A program made the position numbers and the translations under genes. Positions 35,016 through 44,152 of a DNA stretch of 58,142 nucleotides are shown piece by piece. The notes beneath the pieces were generated by a model that was given only the letters and a program-made list of their open reading frames with translations, was not told the DNA's origin and made no database searches. Each line of letters begins with the position of its first letter. Within the stretch, counting starts at the first letter, position 1. The stretch is from Pseudobdellovibrionaceae bacterium (GTDB lineage: Bacteria > Bdellovibrionota > Bdellovibrionia > Bdellovibrionales > Bdellovibrionaceae), in NCBI GenBank assembly GCA_016785955.1, contig JAEUWH010000092.1:1-58142 (forward strand), read 5' to 3'.

Positions 35016-35953
35016 TGCAAGAAAAGATTTTGAACCTGAGCTTTGGCCAATGGGTCGATGTCACAGCCCCAACAAAAGACGACGTACCCTCGCTGTCTCA
35101 ACATTACGGCGTGCCCGAAAAAGATTTGATGAGCTGCCTAGACCCTGAACACTTGCCTAAATTGGAAGTTCATCCCAGCTTTTTGTTTTTGGTGACCCGA
35201 GTATTTGATAAGTCCAATTCAGTAAAAGGTGATACCGTACAAGAACTGACAACGAAGCTGGCCTTCTTTATCTTTAAGGACCGAGTCATCACCGTCCATC
35301 GTGTCGATCATGACTTTATAGATCACTTACGGCTTAAGCTTTCACAAAATCCTGGTTGCTTGGACTCAAAGAAACTCATTCTGAGCCTATTAGTTTCGGC
35401 CATCGAAAGTTTTGATCTGCCACTGACTCAGCTAGAAAGTCAAGTCACGCATTTCGAGCAGCTCATCTTTAAAAATGCCAAACAGAAACGCATTTTTCAA
35501 GAGGGGTTCTTGTTAAAACGTAAATCCAATGTATTCAGAAAAGTTTTGAAACTGGCTAATGATGTAAATAATAAATTGGTTATTAAATCCGAGTTTCAAA
35601 ACGAAGACTTTCAAGAAATAAAAACGACGATGGACACGATGTTATTCTACGCCGATGAAGTATTGGATAATGTCACAAATTTGTTGACACTGTATTTGTC
35701 CATGACGTCTCAAAGAACAAACGAGGCTTCATACAAAACAAATGAAATTGTTCGTATCCTAACCGTGTTCTCAATTTTTTTCTTACCATTAAATTTTTTG
35801 GCTGGCGTCTATGGAATGAATTTCGAAAACATGCCAGAATTAAAATCTCAATCAGGCTATTACATTGTTCTTGGAGTTATGTTCTCAATTTCAGTCGGAC
35901 TCTTTATTTGGATGTACCGCCGTGGCTGGATCAAAGGCTTGGACGAAGTTTAA
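35015..35953 (+). CDS. corA: CorA-family Mg2+/Co2+ transporter
   Basis: Pentameric metal channel in the inner membrane. A long alpha/beta cytoplasmic N-domain and helical stalk are followed by two C-terminal helices (FSIFFLPLNFLAGVYG and YYIVLGVMFSISVGLFIWMY). The GMN selectivity motif is in YGMNFENMPE between them. The tail is basic (YRRGWIKG), as in CorA. I chose ATG 35015 because it overlaps the stop of the ATP-grasp gene (TAATG); a frame from 34979 lies inside that gene. About 312 residues is normal. Confidence 0.92.
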   Translation: MQEKILNLSFGQWVDVTAPTKDDVPSLSQHYGVPEKDLMSCLDPEHLPKLEVHPSFLFLVTRVFDKSNSVKGDTVQELTTKLAFFIFKDRVITVHRVDHDFIDHLRLKLSQNPGCLDSKKLILSLLVSAIESFDLPLTQLESQVTHFEQLIFKNAKQKRIFQEGFLLKRKSNVFRKVLKLANDVNNKLVIKSEFQNEDFQEIKTTMDTMLFYADEVLDNVTNLLTLYLSMTSQRTNEASYKTNEIVRILTVFSIFFLPLNFLAGVYGMNFENMPELKSQSGYYIVLGVMFSISVGLFIWMYRRGWIKGLDEV

Positions 35954-35995
35954 CGATCCTTACAGATTTCTAACACATCTCAATCGTTTCCTAAA

Positions 35996-36025
35996 TTGAT
36001 GTAGGCAAACATATCTGTGTAGATT
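35996..36025 (+). promoter_or_regulatory. Promoter for a leaderless phosphatase mRNA
   Basis: TTGATG, 18-nt spacer, TAGATT, AACATC, then ATG at 36032. No Shine-Dalgarno. Confidence 0.55.
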
Positions 36026-36031
36026 AACATC

Positions 36032-37348
36032 ATGTTAATGAGAAGACGGATCTTCTTAAAAAGTATAGCCAGTGCCGTGGCACTGACCTCGGTGGCTGCC
36101 CAAAAAGCGCCCAAACCAATTCCATTTAATCGGGATTTGTTTTCAATTCTGCTGGGACCGGCCTTTGATGGCCAAGCCGAACTTTCGATCGTCCACAGCC
36201 GAAGTGAACGGATACGCTATATTATTTGTGACGGCGAGCAAATTCTGACGGACGCTTCCTATGAAACCATCACCTACCCTGGCAATTCATTTAGAATCGA
36301 TAAATTTTTAGTCAAGAATCTACCGATCGATACCCCACTCACTCTGCGAGTCTATGGTGATGATATCCAAATTGACGAACGCACCTTTTCATCCATTTCC
36401 AGCCAACGAAACGAATATGCCATCGGACTGGCTTCCTGCATGCGCGCAGCTCAACATGATAAATCTATATGGGCCAGTCTTGAACAACAGAAAACCGATT
36501 TACTACTTTTTTTGGGTGACTGTGTCTATGTCGACTATAATTTGGAAGTGCCTCTTAATCCCAAAATATTGTGGGAAAAATTTGTAGAAACCCGCATGGT
36601 ACTTCACTTTTACCACTGGAAAAAGTTAGTACCGACCATAGCGATTTGGGACGATCATGATTTTGGCGGTGACAATTCGAATAGAACATTTCCCTTCGTC
36701 AAAGAAACTCAGACCAACTTTAAGAACTTCTTTGCACAGAACCTCAGTGAAGGATCATTCATTACCCCGGGCCCCGGAATCGCATGTCGATTTCAATTGG
36801 GAAATCAGCTTTTCTTGATGCTGGATGGGCGAAGTTTTCGGGATGCCCCCAAGTCCGGACAACTGTACTCGATGTTCGGCAAAGAACAGGAAGATTGGAT
36901 TTTTGATTCCATTAATAACTTCGACGGACTTGTTTGGCTCAACAATGGAACCCAATGGTTTAATCTAAAAGGCTACAGCGAGTCTTTCCGTAAACAGCAC
37001 ACCATCAACTTTAATATGTTCGTAGAAAAATTGAATCAAGCGAACAAGAATGTCATTTTCACGTCCGGCGATATTCATTTTTCTGAAATTTGCGAAACCC
37101 CCAAATTTTTAAAAAATCTATCGCTAGAAATAACATCCAGCTGTATGCACAGTTCAACATTTGTCGGCCTACCGGCAATGAACCGCAGCGAAAATCGCCG
37201 AGGAGCCACGTCGCAAATTAATTATATCGTCAGTCACACTCAACAACACCTTGAAGACGAAATCAAAATCGACAACAAATGCTATACGCGCAATCGACGG
37301 CTGCTGTTCACCACCCAAATGACCTACAACCTGAACAAAAAAAGATAG
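36032..37348 (+). CDS. Tat-exported PhoD-like phosphatase
   Basis: A 438-residue protein of the alkaline phosphatase D family (metallophosphatase fold). RRRIFLKSIASAVALTSVAA is a twin-arginine signal (RRxFLK). Metal-site segments: LLFLGDCVYVDY near 165, IAIWDDHDFGGDN near 207 and FTSGDIHFSE near 347; LDGRSFRDAP is also typical. It should hydrolyse phosphomono- or diesters outside the cytoplasm. It is followed 37 bases later by the FadL-like gene on the same strand. Confidence 0.85.
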   Translation: MLMRRRIFLKSIASAVALTSVAAQKAPKPIPFNRDLFSILLGPAFDGQAELSIVHSRSERIRYIICDGEQILTDASYETITYPGNSFRIDKFLVKNLPIDTPLTLRVYGDDIQIDERTFSSISSQRNEYAIGLASCMRAAQHDKSIWASLEQQKTDLLLFLGDCVYVDYNLEVPLNPKILWEKFVETRMVLHFYHWKKLVPTIAIWDDHDFGGDNSNRTFPFVKETQTNFKNFFAQNLSEGSFITPGPGIACRFQLGNQLFLMLDGRSFRDAPKSGQLYSMFGKEQEDWIFDSINNFDGLVWLNNGTQWFNLKGYSESFRKQHTINFNMFVEKLNQANKNVIFTSGDIHFSEICETPKFLKNLSLEITSSCMHSSTFVGLPAMNRSENRRGATSQINYIVSHTQQHLEDEIKIDNKCYTRNRRLLFTTQMTYNLNKKR

Positions 37349-37385
37349 ACATTCCCCGATATTTAACAGCAAACTGCCAAGAATT

Positions 37386-38639
37386 ATGGTTTCGCAAATC
37401 TTTGTCATTTTACTTCTGTGCTTAAACTGCTTTGGCTATTCGTATATCGATAATCGCAATCTTTTTCCCTTAGGTGAAAAAGAAATGTTTATGGCCAACA
37501 CTGGGGTTGCATTAACAGAGTCTTCGGGAAATGTTTTTTACAATCCTGCGGGATTGGCTTTGACTCAAGCGACAAAACTATCGCTGAGTTCAAATAGTTA
37601 CTTTAATTCAAAAACAGAGTATAAATCGATTCAAATATTGGATGACACTAACTTTCCATTTTCAACATCAGGCTCGCAATCTATACCAAGCACTTTAGTT
37701 TCCGCTTGGAAAGGCGAAAAAATGGCGTGGGCATTTTCTATTTTGGTTCCTCATCAGCTTAAAATTCAAGACGCGGCTCTTTATAAAACAGCCAACTATG
37801 AAACCGTTCAAGTGGCGCGCGTGCAGTCGTTTCAAATTTTGATGATTGGTGGTACCTGGGCGGGTGCTCTGAGTGCAACCACTCGACTGGGCGGAAGCTG
37901 TTTTTATACAACCTACCAAACCAACCAACAGTTTGATTTTTCAGCAACCCCCAAGGACTCTTCTGCTCTAAAGCCCGCCGTCATTAATTCATTCTTTAAT
38001 TCCGAGATTTCGGGCGGCATCTGTCATGTCGGTCTTCAGCATGATGTAACCGAATTACTGCACTGGGGTATGACGGTCAAAACACCACTTTTAACTAGCT
38101 CAAAAAAGGGAACCAGTTCGCAATTTATCCAAGAACCCACTCAAGGGGCCTTTAAAGCAGAAGGACCAAAAGAAATAACCCCTCAGGTCGAAATACCAGG
38201 CGAGCTGAGCGCCGGTATAAAATTAAATGTGTCTGAACGATTAAAACTTTATTCCGACATCAACTATCAGTTAGAAGCCAGTTACAACGATGGAAATCAA
38301 CTATCAGAAAAATTTGAACATGCTGCTACTTTTCGATATAGCGGAGGAGTTCAATTCAAAATTTCTCCAAAAAACGATTTATTGGCAGGCTTCGCTTATA
38401 ATCCAAGCTCCCTGAAAAAGCCAGAAAGCGAAGCCTTCGAAAATTATTTTGTTGGTTCTTTAGGAGTGCAATCTCAAACCGAAAACAGCGTGCTGGGCGT
38501 CGGAGTCTTCATTGCTCAATCCTATGGCGAGATTGTAAATAGCAAGCTAAATACCTCGTTCCAAGAAACAGAAACTTTTAAAAGCGAAGTCAGAACTGCC
38601 GTTACGGGTTTCTTGATCAGTTCCGGATTCTCTTTCTAA
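37386..38639 (+). CDS. OmpP1/FadL-type outer-membrane protein
   Basis: A 417-residue predicted beta-barrel. It has a signal peptide (FVILLLCLNCFGYS). The N-terminal hatch-like segment MANTGVALTESSGNVFYNPAGLALTQ carries the NPA motif of FadL/TodX proteins. The rest alternates polar and hydrophobic residues and ends in a Phe (FSF), as outer-membrane barrels do. It may take up long-chain fatty acids or other hydrophobic compounds. Probably co-transcribed with the PhoD-like gene upstream. Confidence 0.78.
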   Translation: MVSQIFVILLLCLNCFGYSYIDNRNLFPLGEKEMFMANTGVALTESSGNVFYNPAGLALTQATKLSLSSNSYFNSKTEYKSIQILDDTNFPFSTSGSQSIPSTLVSAWKGEKMAWAFSILVPHQLKIQDAALYKTANYETVQVARVQSFQILMIGGTWAGALSATTRLGGSCFYTTYQTNQQFDFSATPKDSSALKPAVINSFFNSEISGGICHVGLQHDVTELLHWGMTVKTPLLTSSKKGTSSQFIQEPTQGAFKAEGPKEITPQVEIPGELSAGIKLNVSERLKLYSDINYQLEASYNDGNQLSEKFEHAATFRYSGGVQFKISPKNDLLAGFAYNPSSLKKPESEAFENYFVGSLGVQSQTENSVLGVGVFIAQSYGEIVNSKLNTSFQETETFKSEVRTAVTGFLISSGFSF

Positions 38640-38711
38640 CGCATCCAATGAGAATGGCCTTTTCATAAACGACTAGTATCAAAGATCAAATTACCATTGT
38701 AACTAAATCGA

Positions 38712-38738
38712 CCTAGATAGGTTGGTAAGGACAGACAC
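38712..38738 (+). repeat. Dispersed intergenic repeat, copy 1
   Basis: CCTAGATAGGTTGGTAAGG and then ACAGACAC. It matches 20 of 22 bases of the first unit at 40677, on the other side of the SelO-like gene, in the same direction. Confidence 0.8.
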
Positions 38739-38823
38739 GGACCTTCCGCCAGATGTTACATTTTTATCTCTAAAAAACATAAAAACGTCTTAAATTTGAT
38801 CACGCCGATCCGATAAATTCAAC

Positions 38824-40671
38824 ATGACCATAAAAATGAGCCTAAAGAAAACCCAAGTCGTCCCGTATGCTGAATTTGACACGATCGATGGATCTCACCC
38901 GTACAAAGATTTAGGCTCGGAGTTTTTTGTGGAGTATCCCGTTTTCAATTTAAAAAAAGGGAAAATCGCGTACTTCAATTTTGATCTTGCAAAAGATATG
39001 GGATTACTGGGCAAAGATCACAAACAGAAGTTAAATGCCCAACTCGAAAAGAAAATATTAGATACCTTCGCGATTCAAATTATCAACGAATACGATGTAT
39101 TGACTAAAAAACGTATCCCTAGTCATCTGATTAAACCGAATAAATACATGGCGACTCGTTATCTGCAATTGCAACACAAAAATAAAAAAGGAAAAACCTC
39201 AGGCGATGGCCGCAGTATTTGGAACGGACAATACAAAAACGGCAAAACAGTATGGGACGTTTCATCACGCGGCACGGGCGTCACATGCCTATCGCCCGGC
39301 AGTGCGGACAGTAACAAGCCACTTAAAACGGGAAATACCGACACCGGATATGGATGTGGTCAAGCCGAAATCGACGAACTTGTCAGTTGCGCAATCATGT
39401 CTGAAGTTGTTCACAAAATGGGAATATACACCGAACGCGTGCTTACGGTCATTGATCTAGGCAACGGCCTGGGCATTGGGGTTCGCGCGGCAGAAAGTCT
39501 TCTTCGCCCTGCTCATGCCTACTTGTTTCTAAAGCAAAATCGCTGGGAGCCTTTGAAAAAAGTGATCGACTATGCCGTCGCTATGAAAAAATACAGTCCT
39601 CGTGCTTTACTTTCCGCCAAACAAGACAAATACGATCTTTTTTTAAATGATTTCTGCGATCGTTTCGCGACGTTTGCCGCCCAACTTGAAGAACATTATC
39701 TTTTCGTTTGGCTGGATTGGGACGGCGATAATGTTTTAATGGAAGCCGGGATCATAGACTACGGCAGCGTCCGACACTTTGGCAGTTGCCACAATCAATA
39801 CCGCTATGACGACGTCGAAAGATTCTCGACAAATCTTCTAGAGCAAAAAGGCAAAGCAAAAGCCATTGTTATGACGATGATCCAGGCTATTGATTTTGTA
39901 AAAACAAGATCTAAAAAAAACTTAGACTCCTTCAGAAAACATCCTCAAATGGCTCGCTTCGAAAAGAAATTTAATGAAAAACGACTTTACTTTTTTGCGC
40001 AAAAAATCGGGATCAGCGACACAGAGTTTGCTCAAATTAATGCCAATTCTGAATTAAATCGTGCTCTTATTAAATTGTTCAAGGCGTGCCACTATTGGGA
40101 AAACTTGAAAACCCAATCAGCGTTTTCAAATGTTGCCGATGGCATTAATAAAAATCCACTTTGCAATATGAGAAATTTTTATCGCGAGTACCCGACGTTT
40201 AAGACGTATTCTAAAAATAGCAAGCTGACGATCGATGAATTTGTTTCGATGACCTGGACACAATCTTCACCAAAAAAAAGTACGAATTTATTCTACAAGA
40301 ACAGCGACCGATTTGAAGATCTTCTGACATGCTATGACCGCGTCGTTGCGAGCCTGTCGAGAACGATGGATTCAGATGCCTATTTAACCATGGCAAAAAA
40401 TGCCGGCCGCTGGAATCCTTCAAATTTTCTGACAGGTAACGCTTTGATCCACACCGTTGACCATATCTTGCAGCAATACGCGATCGACGCTCGTGAAGAC
40501 CTGGTTCAGCAAATCGTGGAAAAAATAGTAAGCTATGTCAGTGGCGAGGCCTCTTCGGTAAAAAGAAAATCAATGTACGATGTGAACTCAAATCAATCCA
40601 AAGAAAAAATCCATCAAAAATTGTGGGACCAAATACTGATGAATTTACACGAATATCGCGACGAGTTCTAG
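38824..40671 (+). CDS. Divergent SelO (YdiU)-like pseudokinase
   Basis: A 615-residue protein I align by eye with SelO, the pseudokinase that transfers AMP to protein Ser, Thr or Tyr. GDGRS (127-131) matches LGDGRA. VSSRGTG (146-152) matches LKGSG but has Arg149 in place of the ATP Lys. E185 fits the conserved Glu, and R221 the VxR segment. DWDGDNVLMEAGIIDYG (298-314) matches NTDNMSILGLTIDYG, with Asp302, Asn303 and Asp312 at the same 10-residue spacing as the catalytic and metal residues. So most of the site is kept, but overall similarity is low. GATAAA lies six bases before the ATG and there is no Shine-Dalgarno. Confidence 0.65.
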   Translation: MTIKMSLKKTQVVPYAEFDTIDGSHPYKDLGSEFFVEYPVFNLKKGKIAYFNFDLAKDMGLLGKDHKQKLNAQLEKKILDTFAIQIINEYDVLTKKRIPSHLIKPNKYMATRYLQLQHKNKKGKTSGDGRSIWNGQYKNGKTVWDVSSRGTGVTCLSPGSADSNKPLKTGNTDTGYGCGQAEIDELVSCAIMSEVVHKMGIYTERVLTVIDLGNGLGIGVRAAESLLRPAHAYLFLKQNRWEPLKKVIDYAVAMKKYSPRALLSAKQDKYDLFLNDFCDRFATFAAQLEEHYLFVWLDWDGDNVLMEAGIIDYGSVRHFGSCHNQYRYDDVERFSTNLLEQKGKAKAIVMTMIQAIDFVKTRSKKNLDSFRKHPQMARFEKKFNEKRLYFFAQKIGISDTEFAQINANSELNRALIKLFKACHYWENLKTQSAFSNVADGINKNPLCNMRNFYREYPTFKTYSKNSKLTIDEFVSMTWTQSSPKKSTNLFYKNSDRFEDLLTCYDRVVASLSRTMDSDAYLTMAKNAGRWNPSNFLTGNALIHTVDHILQQYAIDAREDLVQQIVEKIVSYVSGEASSVKRKSMYDVNSNQSKEKIHQKLWDQILMNLHEYRDEF

Positions 40672-40676
40672 AAACC

Positions 40677-40728
40677 GACGCCTAGATAGGTGGGTAATGA
40701 CAGACGCCTAAATGGGTTGCGAAGGACA
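40677..40728 (+). repeat. Dispersed intergenic repeat, tandem copies 2 and 3
   Basis: Two 26-bp units in tandem: one starts GACGCCTAGATAGGTGGG (40677-40702) and the next GACGCCTAAATGGGTTGC (40703-40728); 20 of 26 bases agree. They begin six bases after the stop of the SelO-like gene. The first unit is the closest match to the copy at 38712. Confidence 0.85.
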
Positions 40729-40796
40729 TGAGTCGATGAAGAGACAAAACCGTGATGCCTTGATAAGTTCTGTTAAACAACGCGGTCGTTCCAAAG

Positions 40797-41438
40797 CTAT
40801 AAATGCTCTTTAACCCAACGTTTTAAAATGGGCAGTTCTTCATCAATCATATCGTGTTTTTTGTTTAACGATATGAATTCAATATCAAGCCCTGCATCTT
40901 TCAGTTTTTCGGCCCCAAATTTTGTATCTTGATAAGGCAGTATATCGTCCTTATAACCATGAGTCATGATCCATGGAGTTTTTTTAGAATCCACCGTCAG
41001 ACTTTGACGCCAACGCGGGAAAAAGTGGAAATAACCACTGATACCCAATACCCCACCAAATTTCTTAGGATAATTAAGCGCCACGTCGGCACTCACCAAA
41101 CACCCTTGAGAAAATCCAAACAGAAAAATGTTTTCGGTCTTGTAACCTTTTTTCTCAAGTTCATGGATCAAATCAAATAGCTTGGATCGAATGCGCAACA
41201 CGCCTGTTTTTTCAAAAGGCGGCTCGCCATACCACGAAAAACCCTTTAAATATTTTCGAGGCGCATTGAGAAGCAAATAATTAAGCTCGGAAATACCCAG
41301 CTCTTGATCGAAATTTTTAAAAGGCTTCAGACTATCTCCACGCCCATGCAAAACAATCATCATTTTTTTTGATTTTCGTTTTGCCGGAATAAATTGGTAT
41401 TTAAAATGACGAGTCTTGAGCTGAAACGCAGTGTCCAT
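40797..41438 (-). CDS. Phospholipase/carboxylesterase-family hydrolase
   Basis: A 213-residue alpha/beta hydrolase. IVLHGRGDSLKPF is the oxyanion strand; FLFGFSQGCLVS has the Ser nucleophile (GFSQG); THGYKDDILPY has Asp and KKHDMIDEE the His. This is the esterase / thioesterase family (YpfH-like). No signal peptide, so cytoplasmic. I chose ATG 41438, with AAGGGGACC upstream; an earlier start at 41468 overlaps the S41 gene. Second gene of a pair with the S41 protease, ten bases apart. Confidence 0.85.
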   Translation of the reverse strand: MDTAFQLKTRHFKYQFIPAKRKSKKMMIVLHGRGDSLKPFKNFDQELGISELNYLLLNAPRKYLKGFSWYGEPPFEKTGVLRIRSKLFDLIHELEKKGYKTENIFLFGFSQGCLVSADVALNYPKKFGGVLGISGYFHFFPRWRQSLTVDSKKTPWIMTHGYKDDILPYQDTKFGAEKLKDAGLDIEFISLNKKHDMIDEELPILKRWVKEHL

Positions 41439-41448
41439 TCTGGTCCCC

Positions 41449-42960
41449 TTAGAATTGGATGCAATCAATATGTCCTAGGGCTTTACCCAGCAGACGATCC
41501 CCAGTCAAGGCTTCCTTTTTTAAGGACGGACATTCATTCACGGACGCCAGTCTCTTTGAAACTTTTTCTCGCGGTTCGCGATTACCGATGGGATACAAAT
41601 ACAACTCTTCTTCTCGCTGTGAATTACTGGCGATGGTTTCGGAGACTTCTAAATCAGGCACGATCCCCAAAAGCTGCGGCGAACGTCCCGATGGCAAATG
41701 AAATGTTCCTTTGGTTTGGAAATACAACAATTGTTTGTTCTTCGCCCAATCTTCACCTTCTTGAAATGAACCTTTACCAAACGTCCGCTCGCCTACAACA
41801 AGTCCACGTTCATAATGCTGAACCACGCCCGCCAAAATCTCGGCACTAGAGGCCGTAGCGCGATTAACAAGAACGACCAGTGGTCCAAAATATTTGGCAT
41901 CGCGATCACTATAGAATGTTTCTTTTCGGTATCGCCTATCGAAATATACCAAGTCATAGATCTTTTTATTACCCACAAACAGCCCGCTGAGACACAACAC
42001 TTCGTCCATGGATCCGCCCGAATTATCTCGCAGATCCAATATCACTCCGCTTGTTTTCTGGTTTAACGCCGCTTGAATACCTTTTTCAACCGAACGACAA
42101 ATGCCATCAGAAATTTTGTATATGCTGATCAAATGCAAAGTCTTATTATTTTCACGAGGCAGGCGCTTTAACGCCATCGCCGGTAAAATTTGGTTTTTCT
42201 TATCTAGTAACCAAGACTGAGTCTTGCCTGGCATTTTCACTTTAAACAAGTGCTTATCTTTTTTCTTAAGTAATTCAGAAACACTCTCCAGATCCATACC
42301 GGCCAATTTTTTACCGTCTAACTCGAGGATGACATCACCTTTTGAAACGCCCAGGCCTTCAAACAGTGAACCCGGATAAATTCGTGCAAATACAACTTCT
42401 ACGCCCACTTTCCCCAAATTGAAACCGTATGAATTTATGCGAGGCCGGCTATTGGCCACAACCTTTTCGTAATATTCTTTAGGTACAATGTAACTATGAG
42501 GATCTCGATGAATGGACAAGTATGCATTAATTCCTTGCCCCACAATATAAGAGACAAATCGATGGGATGATATCTGCCGATCGAGCTCGGTCCAAACAGT
42601 ATCAAAGTTCATACCGATATGTTTGTTGGACTTGTAATAATTTACCCAAACCTCCAAACGTTCTTTTTCGGTGCTCAACGAATTTTTACCTGGTTCTAAT
42701 CTTAGGCCTTTGCCCTCGAGCCAAGTCACTTTTTGTCCTATATAGTTCGCCATGGCATTTAAACTGTTCACACAGGCTAAAAACGTTTTTTGTGAATTTT
42801 TGCAGCTAAAATTTTGAAATAAATTCGCTATGTCCTGCGACTTCAACCCTGTCTTTATCCACGTCTCTTCTTGTTTGAAGGTCGCCTCAGACAGCACCTG
42901 GCGTTCAAATGCCATAAATATAAATATGATCGAGATTAACCCTACCCCAAAACGTACCAC
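41449..42960 (-). CDS. S41-family carboxyl-terminal processing protease
   Basis: A periplasmic serine protease of the Tsp/CtpA type, about 503 residues. From GTG 42960 (GGGAGGG four bases before it) it has a signal peptide (VVRFGVGLISIIFIFMAFE). A PDZ domain lies near 180-255 (GVEVVFARIYPGSLFEGLGVSKGDVILELDGKKL). The peptidase part holds VILDLRDNSGGSMDE, ATASSAEILAG (nucleophile Ser) and GERTFGKGSFQ (general base Lys). An upstream ATG at 43008 lacks a site. Such enzymes trim exported proteins or peptidoglycan hydrolases. Confidence 0.9.
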   Translation of the reverse strand: MVRFGVGLISIIFIFMAFERQVLSEATFKQEETWIKTGLKSQDIANLFQNFSCKNSQKTFLACVNSLNAMANYIGQKVTWLEGKGLRLEPGKNSLSTEKERLEVWVNYYKSNKHIGMNFDTVWTELDRQISSHRFVSYIVGQGINAYLSIHRDPHSYIVPKEYYEKVVANSRPRINSYGFNLGKVGVEVVFARIYPGSLFEGLGVSKGDVILELDGKKLAGMDLESVSELLKKKDKHLFKVKMPGKTQSWLLDKKNQILPAMALKRLPRENNKTLHLISIYKISDGICRSVEKGIQAALNQKTSGVILDLRDNSGGSMDEVLCLSGLFVGNKKIYDLVYFDRRYRKETFYSDRDAKYFGPLVVLVNRATASSAEILAGVVQHYERGLVVGERTFGKGSFQEGEDWAKNKQLLYFQTKGTFHLPSGRSPQLLGIVPDLEVSETIASNSQREEELYLYPIGNREPREKVSKRLASVNECPSLKKEALTGDRLLGKALGHIDCIQF

Positions 42961-43129
42961 TAAACCCTCCCCGAAAACTTCGGGCCCGAACATACTCAGA
43001 GCAACCACTATGCCATTTCTAATATAACTCTTGGAGGTGCTCGTTCGGTTAGTCCTAAGGAATTTTCATTAATGTCTAACAATTTGACAAGACTAAAAGG
43101 GCTGGAGTAAAAAATCAAATGAGGTAAAA

Positions 43130-44152
43130 ATGGATATTCAGTCTTCCAAAAAAATTATAGTTACAGGCGCCAATGGCTTTATTGGCAGCGTGATCGTGTG
43201 GGAGCTGAACCAAAGAGGGTTTTCCAATATTATCGCCGTCGATAGCATTCCTTTAAGCGAACGTGATCTATTAAAGGACTTGAAATACTCGCAGTTTTTA
43301 ACCCACACAGAGCTATGGCCTTTTTTGGAAAAACAAGAAAAAGGGCAAATCTCGTGGGTCATCCATATGGGGGCTTGTTCCTCCACGACGGAAAAAAATT
43401 GGGAGTTTTTGTATGACAACAATACTCTGTACACGCAAAAAATTTTTGAAGCCGCCGTCGCTAAAGATTTTGATGTTATATACGCCTCCAGTGCCGCCAC
43501 CTATGGTGCGGGCGAACAAGGCTTTAATGACACGACCGACTCGGAACTGCTGAAACCGCTGAATCTGTATGGCGACTCGAAAGTCCTTTTTGATCGATGG
43601 GTGCAAAAGGCAAAAATTCTGCCCCAGCATTGGTACGGCTTGAAATTTTTTAATGTCTACGGGCCGATGGAATACCACAAAGACGCTATGGCCAGTGTCG
43701 TGTTTAAATCATTTCATTCCATTAAATCCACGGGCCGAGTGAAACTGTTCAAATCTCATCGCCCCGAATACAAAGATGGCGAGCAACTGCGAGATTTTGT
43801 ATACGTAAAAGATGTGTCTCGCTGGATCGTTGAACTCATAGAAAAACAGCCAGCCAATGGAATTTATAATATGGGTTTTGGCAAAGCCCGCTCTTGGAAT
43901 GATTTAGTCCACGCGACGTTTCATGCACTGAACTTGGAAATAAAAATTGATTGGATGGAAATCCCTGCGGACATTCGTAATCAATACCAATACTTCACCG
44001 AAGCTAATATGAACCGCTGGTTAACGCAAAAGATGTCACCTCCCAAATGGAGTCTGGAAGACGGCATTCATGACTATATACAAAATTACTTAAATACGAC
44101 TCATCCTCTGTTAAGCTCAAAAAATGGGCTCGAAAAAGGAACACTCGGATGA
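43130..44152 (+). CDS. hldD: ADP-L-glycero-D-manno-heptose 6-epimerase
   Basis: Last step in making the heptose of the LPS inner core. An extended SDR of 340 residues: IIVTGANGFIGSVIVWELN (NADP loop), YASSAATYGAG (Ser), LNLYGDSKVLFD (Tyr-x-x-x-Lys) and FFNVYGPMEYHKDAMASVVF, which is specific for HldD. GAGGT stands before the ATG. Its last bases overlap the next gene (ATGA), so it leads an operon with the aromatic hydroxylase and TrmJ-type genes, an odd mix of functions. Confidence 0.94.
   Translation: MDIQSSKKIIVTGANGFIGSVIVWELNQRGFSNIIAVDSIPLSERDLLKDLKYSQFLTHTELWPFLEKQEKGQISWVIHMGACSSTTEKNWEFLYDNNTLYTQKIFEAAVAKDFDVIYASSAATYGAGEQGFNDTTDSELLKPLNLYGDSKVLFDRWVQKAKILPQHWYGLKFFNVYGPMEYHKDAMASVVFKSFHSIKSTGRVKLFKSHRPEYKDGEQLRDFVYVKDVSRWIVELIEKQPANGIYNMGFGKARSWNDLVHATFHALNLEIKIDWMEIPADIRNQYQYFTEANMNRWLTQKMSPPKWSLEDGIHDYIQNYLNTTHPLLSSKNGLEKGTLG

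Noticed and set aside
38712-40728. Repeats around the SelO-like gene as ends of a transposon
   Set aside because: They are direct, not inverted, no transposase is present and similar units occur elsewhere without a gene between them.
41394-41849. 151-codon plus-strand frame over the esterase and S41 protease junction
   Set aside because: It is antisense to two clear enzyme genes and the translation shows no family pattern.
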